Shown here one piece after another: positions 34,725-47,100 of a stretch of 64,000 bases of DNA. The notes beneath the pieces were generated by a model, which was not told where the DNA came from, did no database searches, and worked only from the letters and a program-made list of their open reading frames with translations. Position 1 is the first letter of the stretch. Each line of letters starts with the position of its first letter. This stretch comes from Obelidium mucronatum (lineage: Eukaryota > Chytridiomycota > Chytridiomycetes > Chytridiales > Chytriomycetaceae), in the NCBI GenBank assembly GCA_025765595.1, contig JAIVFH010000076.1, forward strand, positions 62,001 through 126,000, given 5' to 3'. Both the position numbers and the translations under genes were made by a program.

Positions 34725-37700
34725 CTACACCAAGCGCAAATCGTCAATCATCTTTTTCACTGGATCATAATCCATTGCGGTTCCCATTCCAATTTTCCCC
34801 ACAGCTTCAACCTTCCAAAGCCCACCCTCCGATGGCCTCGACAAGGTACACATGACCACACAAGTATTCTGCCCCGCCGTCGCACAATCATCAAACCCAT
34901 ATTGACACAACTCAGTCATACTGCCTCCATCAAACAACCGCACCTCTGGATCCATCATATCACACAACCGTCCCGTCCAAGACGTCATTGTAAACACAAG
35001 CGTCTTGACATTTTTGGGAAGCCGATTCGCATCAATCGAAATCTTGTGCGATCCACGGTCTCCAGTCATGACATCCCCACTATGCCGCACCGACCCAGCT
35101 TGAATGAGTCTGCTCCGGAAATCAGCCAGCTCCAAAAACTTGCCATCAAAGTCGTATACAAAGACAGTAGCGTCAAGATACCTACTGGCACCACCGACTC
35201 CCCATGATTCCTCCATCACAATGGACTTGATGGACGGCGCGCAACGGTATGACTGCCCTTTCCGGAGAATTTTCGACACCCCACTTGCATGGATCTTTGA
35301 AAAGTTGGTGGTTTTGCTGTGGTACCCCTTCTTGAGGGATTGGCGGACACATTCGCGGAGCGCGTCAGTGAGTTTGGAGGGTGAGAAGCTGGGCTTCATG
35401 AAGGGCAGTTGTGGCAGGTGGTAGAAGGGGAAAATCGACTCAAAACTTTCACATTCGAGAATGGCTGTGACTTTTGATTTGAGTCCTGCAAGGAATTTGG
35501 TGGTGGGTCGGCCGTAAAAGAGGTCATTGGTTTTGGCAAGTTTGGCTGATGATCCACTGGCACTGATTGCCTCGAAGATACTGGCATGAGTGGCCCAGAG
35601 TTTCATTGAAGCAGCAGACCTAGAATCATAATGTCAATATAGGGAATAACACTATGCCAAAAAAAAAGTGAGGAGAGCATACCCATCAAATGTGTCCTTG
35701 ATTCTCTCTGGTTCCACATCCCCGTGCTGGATTGGCTTAAGGGTAGCCAAGTGAGGCGCATGCCTGCATGCCCAAAGCACACTACGTTCCATAGATTCTT
35801 TCAACAAAAGTGGCCCGACATTCTTCCACGCCTTCAGTGGATTCGGCAAAACCGCCATAAGCGGAATCAGATCTCCCAACGATGGAACAACAGTCTTGAC
35901 TCTCGCACTGGGAGACTTTGCAAAATCTGACAACCTCTTCAAAATTAACTGCTTGAGTTGAGGAAACTCATACACCAAAGCCAGGAAAAGCCGGTGTATT
36001 TGAAAGTAGTTTGTGAGGAATGCGTCAGAGTTGTGCAGACCCTTGTCACAAAGCAATACAATCTGCGTGTTCATCAACTTTGGGAGGACTTCCAGGACCA
36101 TAACAGGGTCGAATCCTTGACATCTGATGTGCGGGGTCAGACGAGCAAAAGACTTTTTCAGTAATGGAAGCCCACGAAGGAAATGATCATAGGAAATGTA
36201 GAGCGGAAGCCATTCGCTGAACGTTTCAGACCACACGGTTTTTCTGACTTGATCTTCTCGGAAGGCTGAATGGGATAGAAGGTCCATTGTTGAGTGCATG
36301 TAGTCAATGGTTTTCTTCACAGGATTTACAGTGAATTCAATGGGGACACCGAGAATGTCCTCCTTGAATGACGTCTTGCGGTGGAAGCAACGGAGGTCTT
36401 CAACAACACCCATCATTTGGACGCGATATACGTGCTTCCAATCTCCAAGCGACGCCCCCTTCAATTCCAATTTGGTATCTAGCGAATGGTACAAATGCTT
36501 CCACAAGAATCCATCCTCAGTGGCGGTGTTGAAGAACTGGCATGTTTGGGATAGTGTCAGAACTGAAGCAACAGGAAGCCAGCCCAGAATTTCCAAAACA
36601 ATGTCGTACGGAAGCAGGGAAAATGGACCAATCGTCGTTTTGCTTGTTGGAACAAGATCGGCAACGTCATTCACAGCAACTTCTTCGACAACAACCGTGT
36701 TGGCAGCAACAAAAGCTTCAAGTTCCGAATCTGGAGCAACAGTTTCACCAAATAGAGCTTTGCGTTGAGCCAATCGCTTTTGGTTTCGCCTTTTGTTTTT
36801 CAAAGCAGTTTTGGAGAGGCTAGCGGTTGGAGATTTGGGAGGAGCATCCACCTTGAACGTGAAAGAAGCATGCGAAGGGGCAACTTTTTCGTCAATCTTT
36901 GGCACCTTGATTTCAGCAACTGGCTCGGCACTTGGGGCAACTTTTTCCAGCACAGCATTGCTCCCAACTTCCTCTACAAACAACCCGTCAAAAATCAAAC
37001 CGTCAAACAAAAAACATGAATTGAAAACAAACCTTCTGAAAGAAGCGAAAAAACAGAGACTTCTGCCCCCGCAATTGATTTTGAAACAGCACCACCAGTG
37101 GTTCCCACAGCAAGAGTCGGAACTTTAGCCCCCTTCTTTGCCATGGCCCAACCATCAACATCAACTTCAAATTCTTTTGCCTTCGCCTCCGCCATAAGAG
37201 CCTTGTCAGCTAAAAATTTCTTTGCAGCAGCGATTTCCAAGAGATCTTTGACAAATGGGCGTTCCACGTGGATTGGAATACGCTTCTCCTCACAGTCCTC
37301 AGCCAATGGCCAAGGATTCCCAGGTTTGTGGCTGCATGTTTGACACACAAAGTCCAAAGCCAAACGCTTCGACTGCATAACGAGTCCACTGCCACTTTGG
37401 ATTGCTTCATCAAGCTTTTTGTCTAGAAGAAAGCCTTTGTTTTTTTTTTTGGATGAATATCACAATAACCAAACATAAACAAAATAAATTTAACATACTT
37501 TGCAACTGCAACATCACAGATTTGACGGTATAAGCCGAAGACCATCCCGAATAAGGAAAAGTCCCACTCGCAGCATGTCCCGGATCCGCATAGACCCCAG
37601 TCTCCAACATATCCAAACAAATCTTGAAACCACTCACAGTGCGCTGAACGTTTGAATGCGGGAGTGGAGAAAACAGTTTCACAGAAGGCGGAGTGGAAGG

Positions 37701-37889
37701 GTAATTTTCGGTAAACACGAGTTCAAAGTGCAACGACGCGTCGTGGAAGGGATGGCCCTTTTTAGGCGAGACAAAGTTTCCATGCCATAGCAGGAGGTTG
37801 TCTTCTGTGACAGGACGCGCGTTTGCAAAAGCCACGGGAGACTCTTTGAGTTCACGAAGGTCATGCATCAAGCGGCGCACAGCAGTCAT
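34725..37889 (-). CDS. E2 ubiquitin-conjugating/F-box/TerD fusion protein
   Basis: Exons on the minus strand are 37889-37499, 37422-37033, 36973-35683 and 35619-34725, giving 988 residues with all phases closed. Residues 1-130 form a UBC fold: YPSTPPSVKLFSP, an HSN in place of HPN, and the active-site Cys91 in GFKICLDMLE. A CQTCSHKPG motif follows. Residues 378-420 are an F-box (FSLLPYDIVLEILGWLP). Residues 808-980 match TerD, with YLDATVFVYDFDGK, GSVRHSGDVMTGDRG and VKTLVFTMTSW. TerD proteins bind calcium in bacterial stress responses. One polypeptide could thus bind Skp1, carry ubiquitin and sense a signal; that linkage is inference. It is divergent from PEP carboxykinase. Confidence 0.85.
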
Positions 37890-38039
37890 TTTTTTTTCTT
37901 CGGATTAGGCTAGATCTGGTTGGGATGAAGTTTCCCTATCGAGGACCATCTTGGCTTTATAAGAGCTGTTTTTTTTTTTACTGCGGAGTGGGGAAGCAGT
38001 CCCCTTCGCTTGGCCACTTGCCACTTATTATTTATTGAA
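37890..38039. promoter_or_regulatory. divergent promoter of E2-F-box-TerD and PEPCK genes
   Basis: The gap is 150 bp. A tttataag motif at 37956-37963 could serve as the PEPCK TATA box, about 80 bp before its ATG. A poly-T tract follows it. Confidence 0.4.
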
Positions 38040-39591
38040 ATGAAACAAATAAAGGTCTTCGCGGTGCCACTTGTGCGTATATGCCGGCGCGCAGTATCCA
38101 ACGCGGCACCCGCAGCGCTTGTCGCAAGCGCCGTGCGATACGAAGCGGGGACCGCGCTGGCGAACAGCGGCGCGCTGGTAGCGTTTTCGGGCGCCAAGAC
38201 GGGCCGGTCGCCCGACGACAAGCGGCTGGTGCGCGCCGACCCGTCGCAGCGCCACGTTTGGTGGGGAAAAGTCAACCGGCCGCTGTCGCAGGCGGTGTTT
38301 GAACAGGCGCGCGCCCGAGCCGTGGGCTTCCTGGCAACACAGCAGCAGCGATACTCGGTGCTTGGCTTTGCCGGCGCGGATCCAAAGTACAGAATCAAGA
38401 TCCGCGTTGAATGCACACGCGCCTACCATGCCCTGTTTATGCAGAATATGTTGATTGCACCAACGGAGGAGGAGCTGGCCAATTTTGGTGATCCCGATTT
38501 CACAATCTACAATGCTGGGCAATGCGAGGCAGACGATTCACTGGATGGAGTGGATTCAAAGACTTTGGTTGCCATCTCGTTTGAAAACAAGGAAATCGTG
38601 ATTCTGGGCACGGAATAGTATGTCATCATGACTCCGCTGTATTCCCCCCCCTTAACGCGTCATCTTTTTTCTTTTCTAAACATATGCAGTGCCGGAGAAA
38701 TGAAAAAGGCAGTCTTTACAATCATGCATTATCTTATGCCCCTGAAAGGAGTTTTATCGCTACATTCATCAGCAAACGAAGGAATTGCAGAAAAGGATGT
38801 CTCACTCTTTTTTGGGTTAAGCGGCACTGGAAAAACAACCCTCAGCGCAGATCCCAACAGAAAATTAATTGGAGACGATGAGCACTGTTGGTCTGACCAA
38901 GGAATTTTTAATATTGAAGGGGTAAATTTTCAAATCATTTCAAAGAACAGCCAGATCAAACTAATCTTCCAAACTACTAATCTTCATAAAAAAAAAGGGA
39001 TGCTACGCAAAAGCCATCGACCTCTCTCCCGAAAAAGAACCCGAAATATTCAATGCAATCCGTTTCGGCGCGATCCTCGAAAACGTTGCCCTCAACCCCA
39101 AGACACACACTGTCGACTTTTCATCTCGCGCAATTACCGAAAACACACGAGTCTGCTACCCCATCGAATTCATACCCAACGCCAAAATCCCAGGCCTTGG
39201 AAAACACCCGAAAAACATTATTTTCCTCACTTGCGATGCGTATGGCGTCTTGCCGCCTGTTTCATTGCTCTCTGTTGAACAAGCAATGTATTATTTTGTT
39301 AGTGGGTATACTTCCAAAGTTGCTGGAACCGAACAAGGGGTGTTGGAACCAACAGCAACTTTCAGTTCTTGTTTTGGGGCCCCGTTTCTGGTGCATCCGC
39401 CGGCTCTCTATGCAAACATGTTGGCTGAAAAACTTCAGAAACACAGTGATGTTAAAGTTTGGTTGCTCAACACTGGTTGGTGTGGTGGCGCGCCTGGTGG
39501 GAAAGGTGGAGGCCAGAGAATTCCATTGAAATATTCACGAGCGATTGTTGATTCAGTTTAGTATTATTTTCTTTTCTTTTCTTTTCTTTTA

Positions 39592-39627
<36 letters not shown>

Positions 39628-39929
39628 TTTTTGTTGGACCATCAGTTGAAGGAGAATGATTTTTAGTTTTTGTTAACCATTCTCACTTTCAAACCCTTTC
39701 ATAGATTCATTCTGGAGAACTCTCCAAGAGCATTAAAGAATCTTCAGCCAAGCTTCCTCTATTTGACTTGACGATTCCTGGCAAATCTATCGCAGGAGTA
39801 CCAGCATCTATTTTTAATCCACTGAATGCTTGGAAAGAAGTGGGGAAATCCGAGCAAGAGTTTTTGACAGCGTTGAAAAAACTCAAGACTCTGTTTGATG
39901 AAGTGATGGCGGCGACAATCAAGGAATGA
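38040..39929 (+). CDS. PCK1: phosphoenolpyruvate carboxykinase (ATP)
   Basis: Exons are 38040-38617, 38690-38921, 38998-39555 and 39705-39929, giving 530 residues. The enzyme converts oxaloacetate and ATP to phosphoenolpyruvate and starts gluconeogenesis. Signatures include [19 protein letters not shown], the kinase P-loop [25 protein letters not shown] and LNTGWCGG. The N-terminus before SGALVAF is shorter than in yeast and is basic ([15 protein letters not shown]). It could be a mitochondrial presequence or a sign that an upstream exon is missed. The first 300 coding bases are strongly GC-rich, then composition drops. The last intron carries a T run of more than 30 bases. Confidence 0.92.
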
Positions 39930-40195
39930 TAATAAAAAAAAAAAAAGTAACGAATATAATAATTAAAACAAAACAAAGTAATTTTCATTCACCAAACAAA
40001 CAAATAATACGGGAGGGAGCAATACATTAAAAATAAAAACGAAACAAACGAAAACAAAAGACCAGCTCTTGCAAAAAATATATATCCCCACTATCCCTTG
40101 CTCCCCCACCTCTTTCACCTCTATACGTCTAACAAAAAGAAAAGGAATATAATAAAACGGGAAATCACGTTTCAACAATACCAACTTCAACCCTT

Positions 40196-42500
40196 TCAAA
40201 GATACAACTTCAAACTTGTCCTTCTCAAACTCACTCGCTTTCCAGCAGCACCACCTTCATCGCCGCTGCCACCACCATCACCACCACCACCAGCAGCAGC
40301 AGCAGGGTCCCTACTGAACCCCTTCAACCCCGCAAACATGCCAGCATCCTGTTCCCCAACCTGCAATTTGCGCACACAAGCCAACGGAAACGCACCAAAC
40401 CTAAACCCAGCCCCAGAACCAGCCGCAACCGCTCCATGACACCATCCATCATCATAAATCACATGAATCTTGACCAACTCGCCAATACGCAAATCGAGTT
40501 CATCTCGAAGTAGAGTTCTGTATTCGTGGATCACAACTCCTACTTCATTTGGACCTGGTGGGAGTTGTGGAGATGATATCGTTTGCGGTTGTGATGGAGA
40601 GGTGGCTGGTGCAGATGCAGCAGCAGCGGCAGCACCTGATTGAAGAATTGAAAGACGTCCTCCTGGTGGTGATGTCACAATTAGTGGTGGTGGTGGTGGT
40701 GATAGCGGTCCTGTTTGAGATCCAGCAATTGCTATTGTGGATGGCGTTGTATTGAATCGAACTGTTTTCGCAGGTTGCTGTTGTTGTTGCTGCTGTTGTT
40801 GTCCTGGAAGCTGAAGAATCGGCGGGGGTGTTTTTTGAAACGAGTACAGTGAGCTTTGCGGAGTGAGTGGCGATGACGTTGAATTATTGTTGTTGTAACT
40901 ATCTCTAGATCGAGGTGGAGGGGCTGGACTTGCTGGGGATGGGGTTAGAGGCGAAAGGACTGATGGTAGCAATGGCTGAGCTCGATAGCTATTGGCGGAT
41001 ACTGTAGGTGAAGGGGATGTGGATGGGGGAGGTGGGATATATATCCGCGATGGAGGTGAAGCTATGGTTGATGAAGAATAAAGAGTTGGGGGCGGGATTT
41101 GCGGCGGTGGAGATGTGGGTGGTGGTGGAGGTAAACTGAGGTTTGGGGGAGGTGGGATGGCGGCAAAGATGCGTTCGTTGGGTACAGTTACAGCTACAGG
41201 GGGAGGAGCTAGTTCTTGGTCGGATTGCCAGTAACGTTGGGGAACCATGTGTCCACCACTTCTTGAAGAAGGTCTTCCTTGGGAATATGGGCTAAACATG
41301 TCTTCTCGAGAAAGAACAGGCGAATGAGATGAAGACGAGTCGCTGTATCCACTGTAGTCCTTTTCGTTGTTGAATGAAATTCTGAAATTGTTGTTGCTGT
41401 TGTTGTTCAAGTTGCTTGGCATTGGAAGGAGCGGTGGTTCTGGCGTCATTGCGATTCGGGCAGCAGCAACGTCCATCTGTTCAGCTCTCCCGAGTCTGCT
41501 TATGCGAGGATTATTCTGCGGTTGGTTCAATTTTTCCCTTGGTCGCTGGGTTTTCTTCTGCGATCGCCGCTTGCGCACGTAGACGATAATGAAGGCGACA
41601 AAGGCAATAAAGATGACGGCGACGGCAACGATGGACGCCACTGCGGCAGTTGAAAAGCTGCTGCTGTTGTTGTTATTGTTGTTGCTGTTTTGTTTGTCCG
41701 GCGCCGCAAGAGTCGGCGCAGCCTGCGGCGACCAGCAGCACGGGTCGCGTGCGCGCGCGCCCACGTCGGCGGCGCAGTAGGCGACAAAGTCCTGGCGCAG
41801 CGGAAAGCCGCACTGCTGCGCCTCGGCGCGCACGGCGGCGATGCAGTTCGACGCGGGCAGCGCCGCGCAGTACGCGCGGTACTGCGCCAGCGTGGCGGTG
41901 CGCGCGCCCGCCGCTGCGTCGCCCGGCGCGCCGCAGTCCGCAAAGATGGCCGCCAGCGCCGCCATCGCCGCGAAGCACGACGCCTGGCACACCATGCGGT
42001 TCTCGCCGGGCGCCGCTGGCGGCGGACACCCGTCCTGCGTCTGCGCCGCGAGCACGAGCACGCCCTGGAAGAACGTCTGGTGGAACCGCTGCCGCGTGCC
42101 GTTCCACGCGGGGCAGCCGAAGCTCTGTCTGATGTGCAATTTGTCAGCACGTCCATCGACAAACAATCATTTATTAATACACTTACCGAAACGCTGTCAC
42201 GTACGCCGCATTCGAGTCCATGTTGCTCAGCATAAACGCATCCAGGGTGCGCGTGTTGTTGAATGTCGTGTGGCGGTGGATCGAATACCCCACAAAGTCT
42301 GGCATCGATGTCGTGTTTGGCGAGATGGAAAAGCAATCCATGATGAGTGAATGAGGATGAGTTGCGGCACACTGCAAAGACCCAGCAACAAAACAGTGAG
42401 ATGCTTCTTTTTTTTTTTTTTTGTTTTGCCTGAGATAATTACAGATTTGGAAAGACAAAACTTGTAATGAATATTCAGATTCAAGTTGTGTCGCCGTCAT
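40196..42500 (-). CDS. single-pass membrane protein with C-terminal SH3 domain
   Basis: Likely exons on the minus strand are 42500-42462, 42371-42187 and 42128-40196, giving about 718 residues. The last two exons are solid; the first is uncertain because no signal peptide is visible. If it is wrong, translation may begin at Met 42341. The N-terminal part is Cys-rich (for example RMVCQASCFAAMAALAAIF). One membrane helix (ASIVAVAVIFIAFVAFIIVY) is followed by RKRRSQKK. The cytosolic part is Pro-, Ser- and Gln-rich. It ends in an SH3 domain (VIHEYRTLLRDELDLRIGEL, then DDGWCHGAV). This layout resembles fungal cell-surface sensors that recruit signalling proteins, but the ligand is unknown. Confidence 0.72.
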
Positions 42501-42628
42501 GAAATTTAATCCCCTTGTTATTGACTTGTACCACTGACATCTGAAATCGTAGCCGTTTTTTCTTTCTTTTCTTATATCCACTTCTTTACGATTGTAAAAC
42601 CCATAGATTTATTGCAAACAAACTGAAC

Positions 42629-43767
42629 TCAACATGTCGTGTTTACTGGGTTACATTGCCAGACCAATGCATTACCGGCGCCGTAGCTGCAAATACAGGC
42701 ATTGTTACAAGCCCTGGCTCCATTTGTTGAGCAGGCAACTCCGTTAGCGGTACCTCCAGCTTTGGTAGTGGTTGCCGCTTTGGTAGTTGTTGCAGCTTTG
42801 GTAGTTGTTGCAGGAGCATTGGTAGTGGTTGTGCTCGCAGCTTTAGTCGTGGACACAGCTTTAGTTGTAGTTGTAGTTGTAGTCGTTGTAGCAGTGGTAG
42901 TTGGCAACGGCCCACTGCCAAGACAAGCATCCACACCATTAGCAGCCTTCTTGCAAGTAGTACCATTAGGACACTGATACTCATACCAAGAAGAGCCTCC
43001 AACCCATCCCCCAGATGGACCCAACGAGATGCACTGATTAATAAAAGCACTGTTGTCACTACACAACAACGCTCCAGCCGTACAAGAATTATCATAATAC
43101 TGGTACGGAGTTTTGGGAAGCTGGGCGTCAGCAGAATTCGGGTTCGTTGGAAGAATATCCCAGAACGTGTGCGTGTTACTGCCCCCCGTGCTTGAAACGC
43201 GGACATCTGAACATGAGCCAAAGGCTTCGTTTTCCGGTTGTCCACCATTGTCGGCAATGTAACTCCAACGAATGACTGCACTGTAGTCTCCGGCAGGGAT
43301 CGTGACGTTAATGTGGCCACTCTTCTTGGTGGTGGTTGTACCCGTTGTTACACCACATACTGGATCGCTTCCAATCAAGGTCCATGTGGCTTGGTTGTCC
43401 TTGGAAATGTACACGTTACAGCCTCCGTTGTGGAATGCAGTAATGGACCAATCAACTACGGCTGGTCCTGGGGCAAGAGTCTGGGTAAAGACGGGTCCGC
43501 TTGGTAGGTAGTTGCATAGCTTGTCGCCAGTGGGACGTGGTCCAAGGTTCACATTGATGGCTCCCTTTGCGAACGTGTACCCGTTTTGTTGATCGTGTGG
43601 CCTATTGGTTGTAAAAAAGAGCAGTACCACGTTTGAGCCATGAATCTCGCTTGAAGTTGCTAACAGGTATTTGATAGTACTCACAATGCTCTGGCAATTG
43701 GCCAAATCATGACTCCATGCGCCGCGGCGAAAGAAACGAAAGTAGAGAGAACAGCAATGGCAAGCAT
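42629..43767 (-). CDS. secreted LPMO-like (chitin-binding type 4) protein
   Basis: Exons on the minus strand are 43767-43685 and 43601-42629, giving 351 residues. A signal peptide (MLAIAVLSTFVSFAAA) is followed by His17, then GVMIWPIARAL. An N-terminal histidine after cleavage is the hallmark of copper lytic polysaccharide monooxygenases. A second conserved block ends in GSCSDV. LPMOs oxidatively cut chitin or cellulose. After the catalytic-like domain come a Cys-rich segment (QCPNGTTCKKAANGVDACLG), a Thr/Ala-rich linker and a second Cys-rich module (ACNNACICSYGAGNA) that may bind substrate or wall. I could not assign the AA family or confirm the second copper histidine. Confidence 0.75.
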
Positions 43768-44190
43768 AATTCTTTAGAATCCAATGTTAACTGCCACCTG
43801 TCCACCTTCATGCACATCCAGTCTTTATAAAGACATGGGTGGCCCGGTCAGCAGATCAAGTGTAGAAGCAATCACGTGGAACAATGCGTGACCCTATTTT
43901 TCGGGACCAATTTTCGGGTGGAAAAATTTGGTCATTGTTCCCGACAATCCTTAACTGTCCATCATATGAAAACATTAAGCTCTGGCCAAGTGGTAGGGCC
44001 GTCAGAGCTCGACGCAAACGCCTATCTGGAATGCCACCAGTTTCTCTGCTCATTCTAAAAAAAAAAAAAAATCGTATTAGAGGAGTGGTGATTCAGATTG
44101 AAAGAGTCTCACGAATCAAAGGACCTCAAGCGGCTGCTTTACTTCATATTTTATTACACGAAACACAAAAGAGCACCAAAACTGGCACAA
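43768..44190. other. intergenic between LPMO-like and RdRP-helicase genes
   Basis: A 423-bp stretch holding the LPMO-like promoter on the minus strand and the 3' end of the RdRP-helicase gene. A tRNA-like A-box motif near 43983 lacks a matching B box. No gene seen. Confidence 0.4.
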
Positions 44191-47100
44191 TCAAGATATT
44201 GTGCATCCAACTGATTGATTCTCTTTATCCTGCTTTCCACTCGTTTTTTTGATAACCTTTGGAGCATTCACCAATCGAAACTCACTTTCAGGAAGAGCTT
44301 CTTTGCATTGAAAAAGATCGTGACCAACACACCATTTCTCGCAGTTACCTAAAGCAAAGCTCTCGCGGAACTCAGTATGCAGAATCTGATGAGCACGCTT
44401 CAAATGCTCATTCGATATTGGATCCAAATGACTCACGTAATAGCGATCTTTGTGAAAGACGCAATTAATCAAAACCCAACCAACCGCTTCCTTGTTATGC
44501 CCAAACTGAGCAAATTCGTCCCGTCCAACCACACCAGCCATTTCCTTGTCACCAATCCAAAAAACAATACCCCCACCCTCCGACGACACTCTTCCAATGT
44601 ACTGAAAACGAGCTGCAATCAAATTTTCCAACACAGCATCATCCATGCTGCCACTCTTTAATCCAAAATGGTTCCAATCACTCCCGTTCTGATTGAAGTG
44701 GTTTGGAATAAAAGATTTTTGTTTCTTCAAGATTCTTGAATGAAGTTCATGTAGCTCCTTCATGACGGAATTGTCAACAAAATGTTCCTTGCACCACTTG
44801 GCACGTTTTGACTTTGATGGCAACGATAGCCATTTATCATACACAAGCAGTTTACAATACGTGCTTCCTCCTCCTCCTCCTCCAGCAGCAGCAGCAGTCG
44901 TCGTTGTTGGTTTCGAGTCCCCAAAAAGAATTGACACCTTGAATCCCTTTTGAAACATTCGATTGCCGCAATCCAACGAAAGAAGAGCACCAACAACAGC
45001 CGCCTGATTCATTGCCGCGCTTTCAAGATTTGGAGTCCTTCTCGTCCAAATGTTTAGGAGAAATCGTGTTGCAGTGACACTGAGTCCCATTCTGCAAAAC
45101 TCCAATGCACAATGTCCAGCTTGACAGAGCCGGTAATTATCATCCTCGACAAGTGAAATCATTCTCTGTCCCCGAAGACTCCGAAGAACGTATTCAAATT
45201 CTTCCTTGGTGGGGGGAACAAACCATTCAAAGCCACCAGATGTCAAGTCTCCCCCCACCAGAGAAATGATTCGAAGAATCATCATGTCCATTGCATCAGA
45301 ACCGGAAAATGTTTGGTCGACAAAGTTTTCCTCGTCTGCTGGGGAATACAGTCGAACACAATGGCCAGGGGCAAGCCGGCCAGCCCTTCCTTTACGCTGT
45401 ACAGCAGAAACCGTGGTCTAAGAAGAAAAAACTACCATCAACATAATATTTTTCGCACTCATATAATTGGAAACAAACCGTTGGTTTCAATTCAAGTTTT
45501 TGTGTGTTCAGAATTGGATTCCGTGAGATTGTTAATTGAAGGCCAGCGTCAACGACATATCCAACCTTTTGAAAAGTCAACGACGTTTCTGCAATATTGG
45601 TACAGAAAATGACTCGGCGCTCCTTGACAACGTGGTCCTCTGCAACATTCAATTCGTCGTCATTCCCTTCGTCCAAATCCGCATTCTCATCCTCTTCGTC
45701 ATCATCCTCATCATAGTCCTCTTCATCATCGTCTTCATTGTATCCGAATAAGCCATCAAGCTCATCTCCTTCCTCAGAGTTAATCACGTCTTCTGCAGCC
45801 GTATCGTCAAGAACTCGGCTTGCCATAGGAAGCCGCTTAATAATAAATTGCTTCTCCGCTTCATCAACATTCGAATGCAACTGAAATGAATGAAGCGGCA
45901 ACGCACAATCCAACAAAGAGCCACCATTTTGAATCTCGTCTGCCATCTTTTGTCGCAATTGAGAACACGCTGAAACGATATCATTCACTCGAGGAAGAAA
46001 CACCAAAATATCAGGGTTTCCGTGATTATCAGAACGTTTATGGATGTTCATTACAGCCTCAATAGCGCCGGGAATAAACCTGGCTGCATCTGTCGATAAG
46101 GATCCCACGTGTTGCTCGGAAACTGGGAAACTCTGTCCAGCCACTTCAATCACTGGACACTGGCCAAAAAAATCTGTAAACTTGGCAGCGTTTACTTGTG
46201 CCGACATGAGCAACACTTTGAGCGTCGGATTATGTTTTTGTGCATGTTTGATGAGTCCAATGCAGAAATGAAGTTCACAGGAATCTTCGTGAACTTCATC
46301 AAGGACAATAATGCTGTAGTTGCGGAAATGGGGATCGTTCTGGGCATAGGATAACAAGATTCCATAAGTCACACAATGGATCATGGTTTGATGCTTGGAT
46401 ATTTTAGATTTTGACTTTCCAATATGGCTCCCGATTTCTGTTCCAATAGCAGTGCCCAAAGTGCCAGCCAGTCTCGTTGCTAACGATGTAGTTGCATTGC
46501 GCCTTGGTTGCGCAACCAGGATCTTCTTTGTTGTAGACTCCTCACCAACAAACAAACGATCATGTGCCAAAAAGTGTGGAATACAAGTCGATTTCCCTGA
46601 TCCTGTTGATGAGAGCACAAGACACGCCTTTGTGTCATCCTGCGCAAACCTGGATAGGCTTTTTCTCTTTGAATAAATGGGTAGTCCACTATTTCCATAA
46701 ATTTTTTTAATTAATTGCAGTGTTTTTTTTTTTTGGAAAGGAAAAACGTAACAAACCTTGTCAGAATTCCAACTTCAACTCGCAGCAAACGATCCAAGTC
46801 CATCAAATCTTGCGATTCCAAATCTTTCCTAGTTAATGCTGTCGCAAGGCTCTCCAACACAAAGGCGAAACCCTCACTGCGATTAATCACATCAGACAAG
46901 ACCAAATTTTGATCCAAATGCTTTGAAATTTCTCTGATATACTCTGTAATTGGTAATTCATCAGAGGTTGCGGCTGATATCTTCTCCTTAAGTGCAACAA
47001 GGTGTTCCCTCTCAGGTTCCGCAGCTCGGATGGATTCTTCCAATCGAGAAACTGCATCCACACAAATAGACGCTGTTTCAGCACTTAAAAACTTTTTGAT

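Noticed and set aside
41650..42235. Arg-rich plus-strand frames opposite the SH3 membrane protein
   Set aside because: They are composition artefacts of a GC-rich exon; no domain and implausible Arg content.
43980..44045. tRNA-like A box (tggccaagtgg)
   Set aside because: No B box or cloverleaf could be found at the right distance.
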